This document shows positions 21,136-31,690 of a stretch of 64,000 bases of DNA, in pieces. The DNA is from Lampris incognitus (lineage: Eukaryota > Chordata > Actinopteri > Lampriformes > Lampridae). The DNA is taken from contig NC_079217.1 in NCBI RefSeq assembly GCF_029633865.1, positions 57,726,973 through 57,790,972 on the forward strand, read 5' to 3'. The notes under the pieces are model-generated. The model was not told the origin of the DNA. It ran no database searches and was given only the letters and a program-made list of their open reading frames with translations. The position numbers and the translations under genes were made by a program. Numbering within the stretch: the stretch's first letter is position 1; the number at the start of each line of letters is the position of its first letter.

Positions 21136-21782
21136 TGTGGTGGACACGTATTGGGGACAGAATTCAACCCAGGAACTAAGGGTTAAGTCATGGTTGCCCT
21201 GGCAGGTTAACGCAGGGTTAAGTTATGGTTGTCCAGCCAGTTTTCTGGAGATTCTTGCCACCTCCGCTCAGTCGAGCTGTGGGTTTTGTTTGTCTCGCTG
21301 ATTTACCGTGGATAAAAGAAAGTTGCCTACACGGCTAAAGTGTGAACCTACGGTCTTCGCCGTTACTTCGGCTCTACACTGGTGACCCCGACGTCGGTTT
21401 TCGGATAAGTTTTCTGAAACCACACACATTATGGCTACGAACGCCGTTGCAATTAAACTGCCGGAGCCGCCGCAGACGGCCTGTCGTCCACCCGCGCCTG
21501 CCTGACTTCGATTACTAGGGCGAATTCTTGGGGGGCTCATGTGGTGGACACGTATTGGGGACAGAATTCAACCCAGGAACTAAGGGTTAAGTCATGGTTG
21601 CCCTGGCAGGTTAACGCAGGGTTAAGTTATGGTTGTCCAGCCAGTTTTCTGGAGATTCTTGCCACCTCCGCTCAGTCGAGCTGTGGGTTTTGTTTGTCTC
21701 GCTGATTTACCGTGGATAAAAGAAAGTTGCCTACACGGCTAAAGTGTGAACCTACGGTCTTCGCCGTTACTTCGGCTCTACA
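21136..21782 (+). mobile_element. miniature gypsy derivative with identical LTRs, nested in the copia leader
   Basis: Two 243-bp LTRs (21136-21378 and 21540-21782) are identical by eye. Between them lie 161 bp: a primer site TGGTGACCCCGACGT starting at 21380, a gag start MATNAVAIKLPEPP at about 21431, a jump straight to a stop, and a polypurine tract (TTGGGGGGCT) before the second LTR. Flanking AAAC at 21132-21135 and 21783-21786 is a 4-bp target duplication. It is an internal-deletion copy that must have used another element's proteins, and the identical LTRs mean a recent insertion. Confidence 0.9.
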
Positions 21783-21807
21783 AAACTACTAAATAATCCA
21801 ACGTTAT

Positions 21808-21821
21808 CTGGGCCCATAACC
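21808..21821 (-). other. copia primer site matching the tRNA-iMet anticodon arm
   Basis: Immediately next to the 5' LTR the minus strand reads GGTTATGGGCCCAG. This is the exact complement of the anticodon stem-loop of vertebrate initiator tRNA-Met (CTGGGCCCATAACC), not of its 3' end. Drosophila copia is known to prime from a cleaved half of tRNA-iMet at the same position. Confidence 0.8.
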
Positions 21822-22114
21822 TGTTAGAAGACTAGATTAATACTTTATGTCTATCTCTGCGCAGATGAAGTGGATTATTAAACCGTTATAAAGAATCGTA
21901 CTGACTACCGAACTTCTGCTGGAGGGAAAAAAATGCAGCCTTCGTTTATTCGGTCGTTTTGGGAGAAGAAGAAAATGAACAGCGTCTCAGTGACGTAATC
22001 AATCCGTGCATGCAAGCGCAACACCGCCCACTTGTGGACAAACAAAGTCGTAAACAAAATAATAGTACACAGTAACACATAGTCATACAAATACACTGGT
22101 GTCATATCTCAACA
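21822..22114 (-). repeat. copia 5' LTR
   Basis: 293 bp. On the plus strand it starts tgttagaagactag and ends atctcaaca. It is the complete version of the LTR at 16617-16847. Confidence 0.9.
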
Positions 22115-22135
22115 CTACGCCACCCGGACGCCCCA

Positions 22136-23569
22136 TTTCCTTGCGAATTTGAAGCAAATTTTTCTAAAGTCGTGTAGCCCGTGGAATTAGATACCACACA
22201 GGACAAAATTACTTCCGGGGTTCTTGTAGCTTTAATTTTATTGTTTGAACCTTCGAATGCAGATCGTTTTACTGAGTGCATACATTCCTGTGTCTTTCGA
22301 GCAAACAGCTCATAAATGTTCACAGATGTGGCAAGTTTAACAGAAAATATTTTAAAAAGGGAAATAATAAATACAAAATACGGTGCAAAATACGGCAGTG
22401 GACTATGTACGTTAAACAGGGTTTAACAAAGACATGTGGAACTTCCTGAAGATCGCGCAACTTCTCACTCTGTCAGTTACCTTTAAACAGAATTAAAATG
22501 CATATAAAACCTTTACATCCCAAATACAATGGCATGGTGTGGCTTTATTCACGCCAACATTACCTTGTCATGCCTGCAATGGCGAACAGTGGTCGACGGC
22601 TCGCGCCCAAAATCACCGAACATCAACTCCAGTAGCGTCTAAATCAAACCATCTTGTCAAATTACCGACATACAATATTGTTTGGAATAATGTTACAGGT
22701 ATATTTCACAAGATATTTACCTTTACTTACTACGGAGTCAGAGCACCGTCACACCGCAATCTTCAGGTGCTCCACACAAGAAAAAAAGAAAGAATACCCA
22801 AGATGCACTTGGATAACTTGCACGGAGTTACAATAAAAGTCCGCAACACTGCCACTTACTGGTCAAAACATGCAATGACAACCAAAACTATAAAAATACA
22901 CTCACAATCTGCTTCACAATTTAACTACATCAAATGACATATTACATGGCTTGACAGTGTAACAATTACATATATTAACAGTTAAACTATACTAAATTTA
23001 AGTGGAAAATCATTTAACATATTTAACAGATTTACCACCCGGCTACAGTCGCAAAAATAAAATGTGATTTAGTTACGTTTCCCACAGAAACGATTTAAGT
23101 GGATAAAACCGCGAGCGTAGTTTTACATGTCCTACGTCACATGTCCGTAACTCAACACCCAGCAGAAGGACGGACCAGGTGTGGCGGAGAAACTGATGAT
23201 CACGTGATTAAATTCTGTTTGCGCTTCATTTTGTATTCAGTAAATATGTTTCCATCGCTCTCTTAGTGTCTAAACTCATCATCGACAACAGCGAAAACCA
23301 CATCAAGCGAGCGTAGAAACTTTTTTGTGATAAAATAAATTGTATCGCGGTTTGCAATTTCCATCCATCTTCTCTGATGTGAAACTCCATGATGCAAATA
23401 AAAAGGCTTTGATGAAATCATGGCTACATAATATCAAAGAGAGGGAATCATCAGAGACTATCTTGGTCGACTAATGAATTTCCTAGTTGCTCTTAATCTT
23501 GCTGGAGGCAATTTAAACACACACCTCCCCTCAACGCTGTCAATTAAAAGGTTCACACAGATTATCCCA
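22136..23569. other. no recognisable gene
   Basis: Several frames of 60-130 codons (for example 22102-22323 on the minus strand and 22539-22937 on the plus strand) show no domain, repeat or splice context that I can support. Confidence 0.4.
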
Positions 23570-23720
23570 GATTATGCTAATTATCCATTCCATTCCATCC
23601 ATTATTCAAACCGTTTGTCCTGCTCTCAGGGTCGTGGGGATGCTGGAGCCTATCCCAGTAGTCACTGGGCGGCAGGCGGGGAGACACCCTGGACAGGCTG
23701 CCAGGCCATCACAGGGCCCG

Positions 23721-23788
<68 letters not shown>

Positions 23789-24001
23789 TTAGTACGGCCG
23801 ATTCACATGACCTACATGTCTTTGGACTGTGGGAGGAAACCGGATCCCCCGGAGGAAACTCCACACAGAGGACCACCCGGGACGACCCCCAAAGTTGGAC
23901 TATCCCAGGGCTCGAATACCCCGGGGCTCGAACCCAGGACCTTCTTGCTGTGAGGCGACCGCGCTAACCACTGCGCCACCGTGCCTGATTATGCTAATTA
24001 T
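23570..24001 (-). repeat. SINE family B, full length, with 15-bp target duplication
   Basis: All parts are present on the minus strand: tRNA-like head ending gccaccgtgcc at 23986 with ccggggctcgaaccc as the B-box region, conserved core, a 60-nt CA tract (23727-23786), and an AATGGATGGAAT-type tail. It is flanked by GATTATGCTAATTAT at 23570-23584 and 23987-24001. A frame of 159 residues through it is chance. Confidence 0.92.
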
Positions 24002-24614
24002 TCCTCGGTTAAACTACTTTTATATGGGGGTGGATACCTATGCAGATACTTATACTTTGCAACTTATTTTATAGGTATCTGGTGACAACAAACACTTATA
24101 CAGTAACATCCAAAGGCATTTGAAACTTATTTTTTACTTTTAACAAAGAAATGAGCTGTAAATCTTTAAAATAGATGATATAGGTGCATCTTGCTTTTAT
24201 TCTTTGTGTTAGAAGCTTTTGTATGTAAGACATCATCTGATGTCTTCTCTTCTGTGGAAGGTACACCCTGTCAAAACTTGCACCGAGCCTCGACGTGCTC
24301 ATCTTATATAAAGTCAAAAGCTCGTGTGGTTCACAGGAGCTCTCCTATTCCTGGTCCTGGTCTCTAGACTCCTCTTCTTTCAGCCCGACTTCTTCCCGGG
24401 GGTTCTTTTGTGTTGTTGTTGTGGTTTTGTCTGTCTCTTGCTGTTGGAGAGCTTCATCTGTCCTACTCAGACGTTTAGTGAATATTTCATCATGCGGGCC
24501 GCTACATTAACAGTAGACATGTCTTGATCACCCCCCTCCCCCCAATATCGATCAATAATTAATCCATTCACCTCCTCACGGGCTGCAGTAGTCATATGTG
24601 ACACATCACAGCTG

Positions 24615-24660
<46 letters not shown>

Positions 24661-24753
24661 CTTTTTCATTTGTGCGTGTCCTCTTTTTTAAAAACTACAA
24701 AAACTAGGACATCATAACAGCACCAGCTAAATTCTCCAGTCAATACTCACACA

Positions 24754-24795
<42 letters not shown>

Positions 24796-24892
24796 GGTTA
24801 CTCTCGGTCGAGTATGACCGTCCTTCCTCTGGGTCTTCAGGTGGGTGTAGAGGCCGATCCTGGAGCCGCATAATGGGAGGACGTTTGCGGGT
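24002..24892. other. no gene; two microsatellites
   Basis: Holds a (GT)n run at about 24616-24658 and a (CT)n run at about 24752-24793. Between and before these I see no gene. Two overlapping open frames at 24295-24527 are rich in Ser and Cys without a domain. Confidence 0.5.
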
Positions 24893-25945
24893 GACAGCCC
24901 CCCCCCGTTTTTCTCTCCAATTGTACTTGGCCAATTTCCCCACTCATCGGAGCCGTCCCGGTCGCTGCTCCACCCCTCTGCCGATCCGGGGGAGGGCTGC
25001 AGACCACCACATGCCTCCTCCGATACACGTGGAGTCTCCAGTAGTGGCGGCTGGTGCTAAACATTTTTTTTTGGGGGGGGGCGCAATTTACCTTGGCGCA
25101 GCACACCTGACAGCTGCTTTAATGTCCACACAGTCAGAGTTCTTAAGAAGGACAAGCCTATATATTTTATCAGCGTTCGTAGACGGTGGATGACAGTCGA
25201 GACGAGGCGTCGTGGTGGGTGTGAACATGATTGACAGCCACGAGAATTGTCCAGTTACATTCGATGAAAAAATATTAAAACTACCAATTCGCTGCAAATA
25301 AAAGTGGTGGTGTCTGGAGCGCACAGAACTGTGCAACATGGAAAACCTGAAGAAACCAATCAGACAGCAGCCTCAGGTCACCTGCTCCCCACAGGTTTGA
25401 GGGCTGACACAAGGTATCGTTTGGCCAGCGCCCCTCACCCAGGAAGTATATGTATGCAGACAGAAATCAATCAAATACCATTTGGAACCAATATTTAATG
25501 GCTGCTGACGGCGCTCACAGACTGATAAACAATTTTATTTCATAATTCTTTGCATTATAAAAATAAACTATATTTAACATGTTTTAAGTAGATTTTCACG
25601 TCTTGATGTTTGAAGGGGGCGGCGCCCCAGCACCCTGTACTGGCCAGCCGCCACCCGCTTCTTTTCACCTGACAGTGAGGCGTTTCACCAGGGGGACGTA
25701 GCGCGTGGAGGATCACGCTCTTCCAACCCAGTTCCCCCTCCCCCCCGAATAGGTGCCCCGACTGACCAGAGGACGCGCTAGTGCAGCAACCAGGACCCAT
25801 ACGCACATCCGGTTTCCCACCAGCAGAGACGGCCAATTGTGTCCGTAGAGACACCCGACTAAGCTGGAGGCAACACGGGGATTTGAACCGGTGATCCCTG
25901 TGTTGTTACGCAACGGAATAGACCACCACGCTAATCGGACGCCCC
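24893..25945 (-). repeat. SINE family A copy interrupted by a hAT element
   Basis: The 3' body is at 24893-25041 (cccggtcgctgctccaccc, catgcctcctccgatacacg) and the rest at about 25654-25945 (cacctgacagtgaggcgttt through the B box and the cggacgcccc tip). The join restores the order of the intact copy at 41518-41944. Confidence 0.85.
25042..25653 (+). mobile_element. non-autonomous hAT, same family as 39407-41321
   Basis: Starts TAGTGGCGGCTGGTGCTAAA and ends, complemented, GTGGCGGCTGGCCAG. Its first 100 bp (G-run, caatttaccttggcgcagca, gctttaatgtccacacagtc) match the left end of the longer hAT at 39407. About 610 bp long with no transposase, so it is an internal-deletion copy. A clean 8-bp duplication is not visible; the ends may have decayed. 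Confidence 0.75.
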
Positions 25946-26165
25946 GCGTGACAGCTTTTTACGCGGAGTGGCTGATGTGCCTGCAGCCACCACGTGGTCT
26001 TGGCAGGGGGTGGTCAGAGTCCAATGGCATGGAGAACCAAGGCGATTCGGTGGTGCAGCCTTCATCCGTCTTTACTGCCGTTGTGACCTGGAGACGTCCG
26101 CCACCAGTTCCGCCGTTGAGGTCTTTGCTGGATCGCGCTTCATCTGGAGAACACACACATACACA
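25946..26165 (-). repeat. LINE 5'-region fragment related to 37690-37890
   Basis: The order ggcatggagaaccaaggcga, gtggtgcagccttc, ctgccgttgtgac, cgccgttgagg parallels ggcacggagaccaagacaac, gctgcagccttc, tgcggccgttgtgg, caccgttgagg in the 5' region of the LINE at 35485-38260. It is a diverged detached copy lying directly beside a SINE tip. Confidence 0.5.
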
Positions 26166-26170
26166 CGGCC

Positions 26171-26185
26171 TCACACACACGGCCG

Positions 26186-26231
<46 letters not shown>

Positions 26232-26602
26232 CACAAACTATACAGAAAGCAAGAGAGAGAACATTGATGGAGTTAGAGGAAGACAGGATAGAGACATGAA
26301 GAGAGACAAACACACAACAAGAGAGAGACACACAGAAATAGAGATAGGGATTCATAGCATCATAAACAGAGAGAGAGAGGCCGTGTTTCCATCACCATGT
26401 TTTGATATGCAAATTGTAATTCTTTAATTTAAAAAAGAATATTTTCCATGTTTTTGTTTAAAGCTGGCCTTCAGCTCGTCCTCTTGACATCTGCTGTCTA
26501 TCCATTGTTCATTTGTTTTTGCTGAGCTGAACTGAGGTTCAATTAACCATCCAAATGGTCTTTATGGCTTTCATCACCATCATCATCATCATCATCATCA
26601 TC
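26171..26602. repeat. (CA)n, purine-rich and (CAT)n tracts
   Basis: A (CA)n run at about 26190-26226 is followed by GAGA-rich sequence to 26390 and a (CAT)n/(ATC)n run at 26571-26602. Frames through these are repeat translations. Confidence 0.7.
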
Positions 26603-26979
26603 CTTACTGCCCTCAGGACTAAATGTGCGTGTCACCACAAAACGTCCTCAGATCACACCAACATGAAGGGGCCACACGTGAGAGACGACAGACAACACAA
26701 CACAAGCCCACTTTGGGCCAGTGATCACTGATTTGCTTGCATTCTCCAAATCACAAAGCTAACCTGCTCGGCTGTCAAATAGTGCACGTTAGCATCACGG
26801 CTTTGGGGTAATGGCGGTGTGTCCATTGTTACGGGGAGGCTTCTGCTGTCTGATGTGGGCTGTGATACTGAATGAAGCCCGGCTGCCTGTGCCACACAAC
26901 TTGTGTGACTCACGCTCGACACCTTGAATACTCAACGATGGAGAACATTTAGATAACCTCCATGTAGTTTTCTTTTCTT
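26603..26979. other. no recognisable gene
   Basis: A 65-codon minus-strand frame at 26725-26922 has no recognisable feature. Confidence 0.4.
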
Positions 26980-27068
26980 TTTTTTAAATTTATTTCCCCC
27001 TATTTCCTACCCAGTTGTATCCGGCCAATTACTCCACTCTTCAGAGCCATCCCGGTCGCTGCTCCACC

Positions 27069-28094
27069 CATAGGCCGCGGAACGCATTTCGAATGGGTAG
27101 GGCCAAGAATGACGTGACGCCCCCCCCCCCAAGCCACACTCGTAACGCATAACTTTATTTATTATTATTTATTATTGCCGTTTTTATTTGTCCTGATTAT
27201 AGCCTACACTTGAGTCACAATCAAAGAGTATAATCAGTATGATTAGAAAGCATAAATCATTTGACACATGAAGTCCAGTTGCATAGGATTAAAAAATGTC
27301 AACGCTCACCAGCCCGTCTGAAACGTTCCCAGAGAAGTTCCTACGTCTCTCGTTGTGCTGGATGAAGTCACTGGCAATGGCGAGACCATCCACACTGGCC
27401 ACAGCATCCCTGTGTGTATGGCTGCACCTCAAGTCATTGACTCTCCTTTGAGTCATTGTTGACCATACCTAAATCTTCATGCCTCGAAGGGTTGAGAAAG
27501 ACCTCTCGGCGCTGGCAGTTGACACGGGAATTGTATAAAACAATTTCAGCAGCCTGTGTACATCTGGCAATAGGCTCATAACGTTGAGGGTAGCGGCGGC
27601 AGAGGGGCTAGTTGGAGCAGCGACAGTTAGACATTCTGCTTCTGGTTCCTCACAGGGCTCATTGTGGGCTGGAGTGACGGTGGTTGTCTCAGCTACCTTG
27701 GTTAACTTTGACCCGAAGAAATCAGTTATTTTTCGACGCTTCATCATTCATTTGAACGTTACTATTGCTTAAAGTTTAGCGAACACACTAGCAGTTAGTC
27801 TACTTACATAGAGCGCTGGTATTTTGTTCCATGAAATTCACGTCCGTGTGACGCTAAGCTAACGTGACACAAATAACCAATCAATCATTAGGAAACAGAG
27901 TTTATTGCTTGTGATAGGCTACGTACTGTACGTAGGCTTACAGCTAGTGGAAATTAGCCCGGGAAGCGCGCAAAATTGCAATACATTAAGAATGTAACGT
28001 ATTTGAGATTTGAATTTTTACACGTTTATGTTTGATGCATGCCAAAGTAGGTATGGCCACGGCCCTACTGGCCATACCGGTTCCGCGGCCTATG
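27069..28094 (-). mobile_element. hAT element, internally deleted, perfect TIRs and TSD
   Basis: Both ends read CATAGGCCGCGGAAC inward (15 of 15), and gctccacc flanks it at 27061-27068 and 28095-28102. The interior has one minus-strand frame (27469-27747) made of a transposase N-terminus joined to a C-terminal dimerisation domain. 1,026 bp in all. The AT-rich right part is non-coding. Confidence 0.92.
27469..27747 (-). pseudogene. fused hAT transposase ends (internal deletion)
   Basis: Starts MKRRKITDFFGSKL, the usual first residues of TTF/ZMYM1-type hAT transposases. After about 50 residues of acidic linker it jumps to LLPDVHRLLKLFYTIPVSTA followed by SAERSFSTLR, the hATC dimerisation motif. 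The whole catalytic core is missing while the frame stays open. The rest of hATC is shifted out of frame toward 27300. Confidence 0.75.
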
Positions 28095-28520
28095 GCTCCA
28101 CCCCCTCTGCCGATCCGGGGAGGGATGCAGACTACCACACGCCTCCTCCGGTACATGTGGAGTCACCAGCCGCATCTTCTCACCTGACAGTGCGGAGTTT
28201 CACCAGGGGCACGCAGCGCGTGGGAGGATCACGCTCTTCCCCCCAGTTGCCCCTCCCCCCCTAAACAGGCGCCCCGACCGACCAGAGGAGGTGCTAGCGC
28301 AGCGACCGGGACACATACTCACATCCGGCTTCCAGGCCCGTAGCCAGAAACATATTTTTTTGGGGGGGGGGGGGGTCGGGCAACACTGCCGAAAGCTACC
28401 GGTAAATAAAATTCCCACACTGTATACTATAGCCTAATACCCAACCGTACGGTAAATGTCAACGTATTAATGGCCCATAGATAATCATCAATGCATTAAT
28501 AAATAAAAGTGGATCTTACC

Positions 28521-29318
28521 TTATAAAAGCAGGTCCAATCGTCTTTTTTGCCTGCAAAAGATGTCCAGTACCTCTTCCGGCATCACCACAATGTCTCTGT
28601 GCTCCGAGAGCAATGTCAGTCCATTAAGCCGTCTTTCCGTCATTGTACTGCGCATTTTGTCCTTGATCCTTCCCAGACGGGAAAAGCTTCTCTCGACATG
28701 GGCACTGGTGACAAGAAGCGTGGTCAAAACGCGGAGAAGCTTGAAGATGCTTGGAAACAACTCACTGTTACAGGCATTTAATGCCTCAATGGCATTTTGT
28801 GGAACATAAGTTGCATCTTTCCATTTATCCCGCCAGGTGTCAATTGCTGACTTTACAACTTCCAGATGCGGTGACACTTCATCAGGATACAGGTTGGAGA
28901 GCGCTTGAGCTGAGCTGTCGTTCAGCATGCTGACCTTAGATGGCAGTAAGGAGCAGAGGTTGGAGATCACATTTCTGTGTTTGCTGAAGCGTTCCTTCAT
29001 CTGTGATGAATAAAAGTCAAGCATGAATATGAAAAGCTTTTGCCGGTAGTGATTTTCACAGGCCTTCAATGTATCCTCATTGCAGTCCATGCCTCTTCGT
29101 GGTCGAAATTCAACCCCATACTTGGCTGCTTGGGAAGAGGTCTTTTGGAAAATTTGCCTGAACTCCATCTCAGAGTTAGCCCTCATCTCATCTACCTGCT
29201 TAATAACAGCATCAGCAGCTGAAACGCAACTCACCAAGTCACAATTTTCCTTCTGAAGGAAGGTGGACAGGTGGTAGGTTTTTGCAAGCATCTTCTCACT
29301 CACATTCATGGACAGCAT
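28521..29318 (-). pseudogene. hAT transposase, C-terminal half with hATC domain
   Basis: 265 uninterrupted residues. The middle has QIFQKTSSQAAKYGVEFRPR and RHNVISNLCSLLPSKVS. The hATC domain near the end reads ELFPSIFKLLRVLTTLLVTS, then AHVERSFSRLGRIKDKMRST and LNGLTLLSEHRDI. The upstream piece ends at 29337 and is separated by a short disrupted joint. Confidence 0.85.
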
Positions 29319-29336
29319 GAATTCTGCATTGTCAAT

Positions 29337-30181
29337 TTAATTAAAGAGCTGAGTGGCTTTGACAGATGTGTCTCCTGTGAAGGCTTCACTGATTTTCTGC
29401 AAGCTGGATTGCACAGGGTCTAAAAGCTCGTTGAATGTAAATATTGCGTCATGGCGTTCGACCCATCTCGTTTCACACAACTTCGTCAGTCGCGTTTTCT
29501 TGCAGTCGGGTAAAACACGTTCCGTCTCGTGTCGCAGACTGGCAGAGCGCAAAGCCGAATCATGGAAAAAGGTGCAGATTTCCGAGACAATTCCAAAGCA
29601 ATTTCGCACCATTTGTACAGTGCAGCACTTGCTTAGGACCAAATTCAAACTGTGGCTGGCACAGTGCACATAAACTGCTTGCTTGTGCTTCTCTTTGATT
29701 TTAGCTTGGGCACCATTTAAACGGACACTCATGGCAGATGCGCCGTCGTATCCCTGGCCACGTAAAAACTGTAAATCAACGCCTGCATTTGTCAACTGAC
29801 TTTCGATTGAATTGGCGATTGCCTCCCCGGTTAACTTCTCGATATCAACAAAGGACAAAAAATCCTCTCTGATGCTATATTGGCTGTCATGCTGGTTCAC
29901 GTATCTGACACAGACAGAAAGCTGCTCCCGCCCTGAAACATCTTTCATTCATCTGCCAACACAGCGAAACACTGCGCGGAGTTTACTTTCTGCACCAGTT
30001 TGTTTGTTATCACATTTCCAATTATGCTGATTATTTCATTTTGTACATCAGGACTGCAGTAGCTAGCGTTTGCTGCACATTTACTCAAGTGTTGTAACAG
30101 TACTGTGTCGCCAGATGTAGCCCTAAACCTGAGTAAAGCCCTAAAATTTCCGTCATTGTGAGTTGGCTCATTCAATGTCAC
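29337..30181 (-). pseudogene. hAT transposase, catalytic core (DUF4371-like)
   Basis: The core starts in one frame (29945-30181) with LNEPTHNDGNFRALLRFRA and a segment ending AQCFAVLADE, then shifts at about 29946 to a 203-residue frame. That frame has QLSVCVRYVNQHDSQYSIRE, the GQGYDGASAMSV motif with a catalytic Asp, YVHCASHSLNLVLS, and LCETRWVERHDA, the CxTRW motif. Only one or two single-base lesions separate it from being open throughout. Confidence 0.85.
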
Positions 30182-30204
30182 TGGTCCTGAATCAATATCA
30201 CCTC

Positions 30205-30948
30205 TCAGGGCGAGTTCTTGGCGACTGCAAAAAAATCAACGTTGCAATGATGCTTTTGAGTTTTTCTGTTTTCTTGGACTCGCTTTTTTCTCTCAGAATC
30301 TAGCCTCAGTGAAATTGCATCCATTTTATTGTTGAGAACCAATTGGAAATTGTCCACTTTCAAACATGCATCCTTGTGATATGCCTTTTGTGCATGGTCT
30401 TTGAACATCTCTAAAGCATGTTTCCAGTCTGAGAAGTGGACATTAATTAGCTTGCCAGCTTTTCTGTGCCCTCCCTTGCCCACATGCTCGACTGCAAACG
30501 CAACACAGTGCTTACAAAAACAACCGTCGGACCTTGTTGAGTATACTAGCCAGCTAAACTGGTCAATCCAATGACGTTGGAAACGTAGTTTACCTCCTAG
30601 TTTTGTAGGGAATGTTTGTCCGATATTGGCCGTCCAGTCCAGTGAGTATATTTCTCTTCTCTGTTCGTCTGATATTTTCCCACCAATATAATCCACAAAG
30701 TCGTGTGAAAACGTTTCCGAGGTAGAGGACGGCGGGTCTGCTAACTCTGGCTCCGTTTCCGAGGAGGAGGTCAATGGGTCTGCTAACACTTGCTCCGGAA
30801 AATCGGTAACGTTAGTGACCAGATCATCTGTAATGTTCTTTTTTTTCTTTTTTGAGTCGGGACACGTTGAAACAAAAAAATCACTGATTTTACGAATATC
30901 AACTTTACTGCTCTTGCCTGATTTACAGGTAGCTTTCGGCGGCTCCAT
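30205..30948 (-). pseudogene. hAT transposase, N-terminal TTF-type zinc finger region
   Basis: 247 residues. It starts MEPPKATCKSGK with the KVDIRKISDFF motif found at the N-terminus of ZMYM1-like proteins, followed by a Ser/Glu/Pro-rich linker. The TTF-type finger shows LRFQRHWIDQFSWLVYS, then CFCKHCVAF and HKDACLKV. The start lies about 330 bp inside the right TIR, so a leader or promoter can fit between. The frame ends at 30205, just before the core. Confidence 0.85.
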
Positions 30949-31552
30949 TGCTTTTGAAAAGCAAACTATAGATCGACCATTTAGCTTGCATAACCAGTGG
31001 CAGGTTGCTTAGCTGACTCGTCAGACCCATGAGCCAATCAAAAGCGTGCGATTTTATTTGTTTTACGAAACAGACCAATAAGATACATCATGTTTGGAAA
31101 CAAATTAACTGACAGGTTTAACGCCTGTCAGTCACGATAGATGCAGTGTATGAGTAGGCTAGAGGGGCGGTGACAAATAATCAAAACGATAACTAAATAA
31201 TTATTGGTGCCATTTCAGACGGGCCGTGGGGTTTCGGGGGGGGGGGTTCAGACACGAAAATCACCTACCTGGCTACGTGCCTGCCGGCTTCCCACCTGCA
31301 GACATGTCCCATTGTGTCTGTAGGGACGCCCGACCAAACTGGAGGTAACACGGCGATTCGAACCGGCGATCCCCGTGTTGGTAGGCAACGGACTAGACCG
31401 CTACGCTACCCGGAAGTCCACAATATAGGATTTTTTACCCCCCCCAGAAGAAGAAGAAAAAAAAAGCTATTTGTCTATTGGGCCAACTCTAGTGCATACT
31501 GAAATCACAACGCATAGCTTTTTGTCTTTTTCTGTCAGAAGACAAAAATGCG

Positions 31553-31690
31553 GTTTGTCTGAGTGGCGTAGCAGTCTATTGCGTTGCCTACCAACACAGG
31601 AATCGCTGGTTCGAATCCCGTGTTACCTCTGGCTTGGTCGGGTGTCCCTGCAGACACAATTGGCCGTGTCTGCGGGTGCCGTTAGTAGGC
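31553..31690 (+). repeat. SINE family A head, plus strand
   Basis: Shows the A-box region gtggcgtagcagtctatt and a good B box GGTTCGAATCCC (about 31598-31609), followed by cggcttggtcgggtgtccc-type body, then breaks off. This is the cleanest copy of the tRNA-like head. It lacks a tRNA acceptor stem and CCA-end pairing, so it is not a tRNA gene. Confidence 0.8.

Larger units (their letters stand above)
16617..22114 (-). mobile_element. Ty1/copia LTR retrotransposon, nearly full length
   Basis: 5.5 kb bounded by LTRs at 16617-16847 and 21822-22114 and flanked by the 5-bp duplication ctacg. Minus-strand order: 5' LTR, primer site, a 5' leader carrying a nested miniature gypsy (21136-21782), gag with CCHC, protease, integrase, RT and RNase H. 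Integrase before RT defines Ty1/copia, a group that is uncommon in vertebrates. A small number of stops and frameshifts break gag-pol. The 3' LTR lacks about 60 bp present in the 5' LTR. Confidence 0.92.
11788..22135 (-). repeat. one SINE family A copy split by two LTR retrotransposons
   Basis: The SINE is read on the minus strand in three pieces: the 3' body at 11788-11982, the middle and B box at 16400-16616, and the 5' tip at 22115-22135. Joined across the two insertions, the pieces restore the order seen in the unbroken copy at 41518-41944. Gypsy-2 (11983-16399) entered the body and a copia element (16617-22114) entered the A-box region. The copia insertion left a 5-bp duplication, ctacg, at 16612-16616 and 22115-22119. 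Confidence 0.85.
28333..31283 (-). mobile_element. hAT transposon, near complete, perfect 8-bp TSD
   Basis: 2,951 bp. Ends read CAGGCCCGTAGCCAG and, complemented, CAGGCACGTAGCCAG (14 of 15). The flanks ccggcttc at 28325-28332 and 31284-31291 are identical. The interior encodes most of a ZMYM1-type transposase on the minus strand in three or four pieces. G-runs lie just inside both ends, as in the other hATs here. It is among the youngest DNA transposons in the window judging by its exact TSD. Confidence 0.93.
26980..31420 (-). repeat. SINE family A copy interrupted by two hAT elements
   Basis: Pieces at about 26980-27068, 28103-28332 and 31292-31420 form one SINE on the minus strand. The first hAT (27069-28094) split gctccacc and the second (28333-31283) split ccggcttc; each 8-mer is duplicated exactly at the two sides of its insert. 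Confidence 0.9.

Noticed and set aside
22539..22937. 132-codon plus-strand frame
   Set aside because: Two overlapping frames are open, composition is ordinary, and no domain or splice signal supports it.
31553..31630. tRNA gene
   Set aside because: A and B boxes are present, but no acceptor stem or anticodon arm pairs properly, and the same head recurs in many SINE-A copies.
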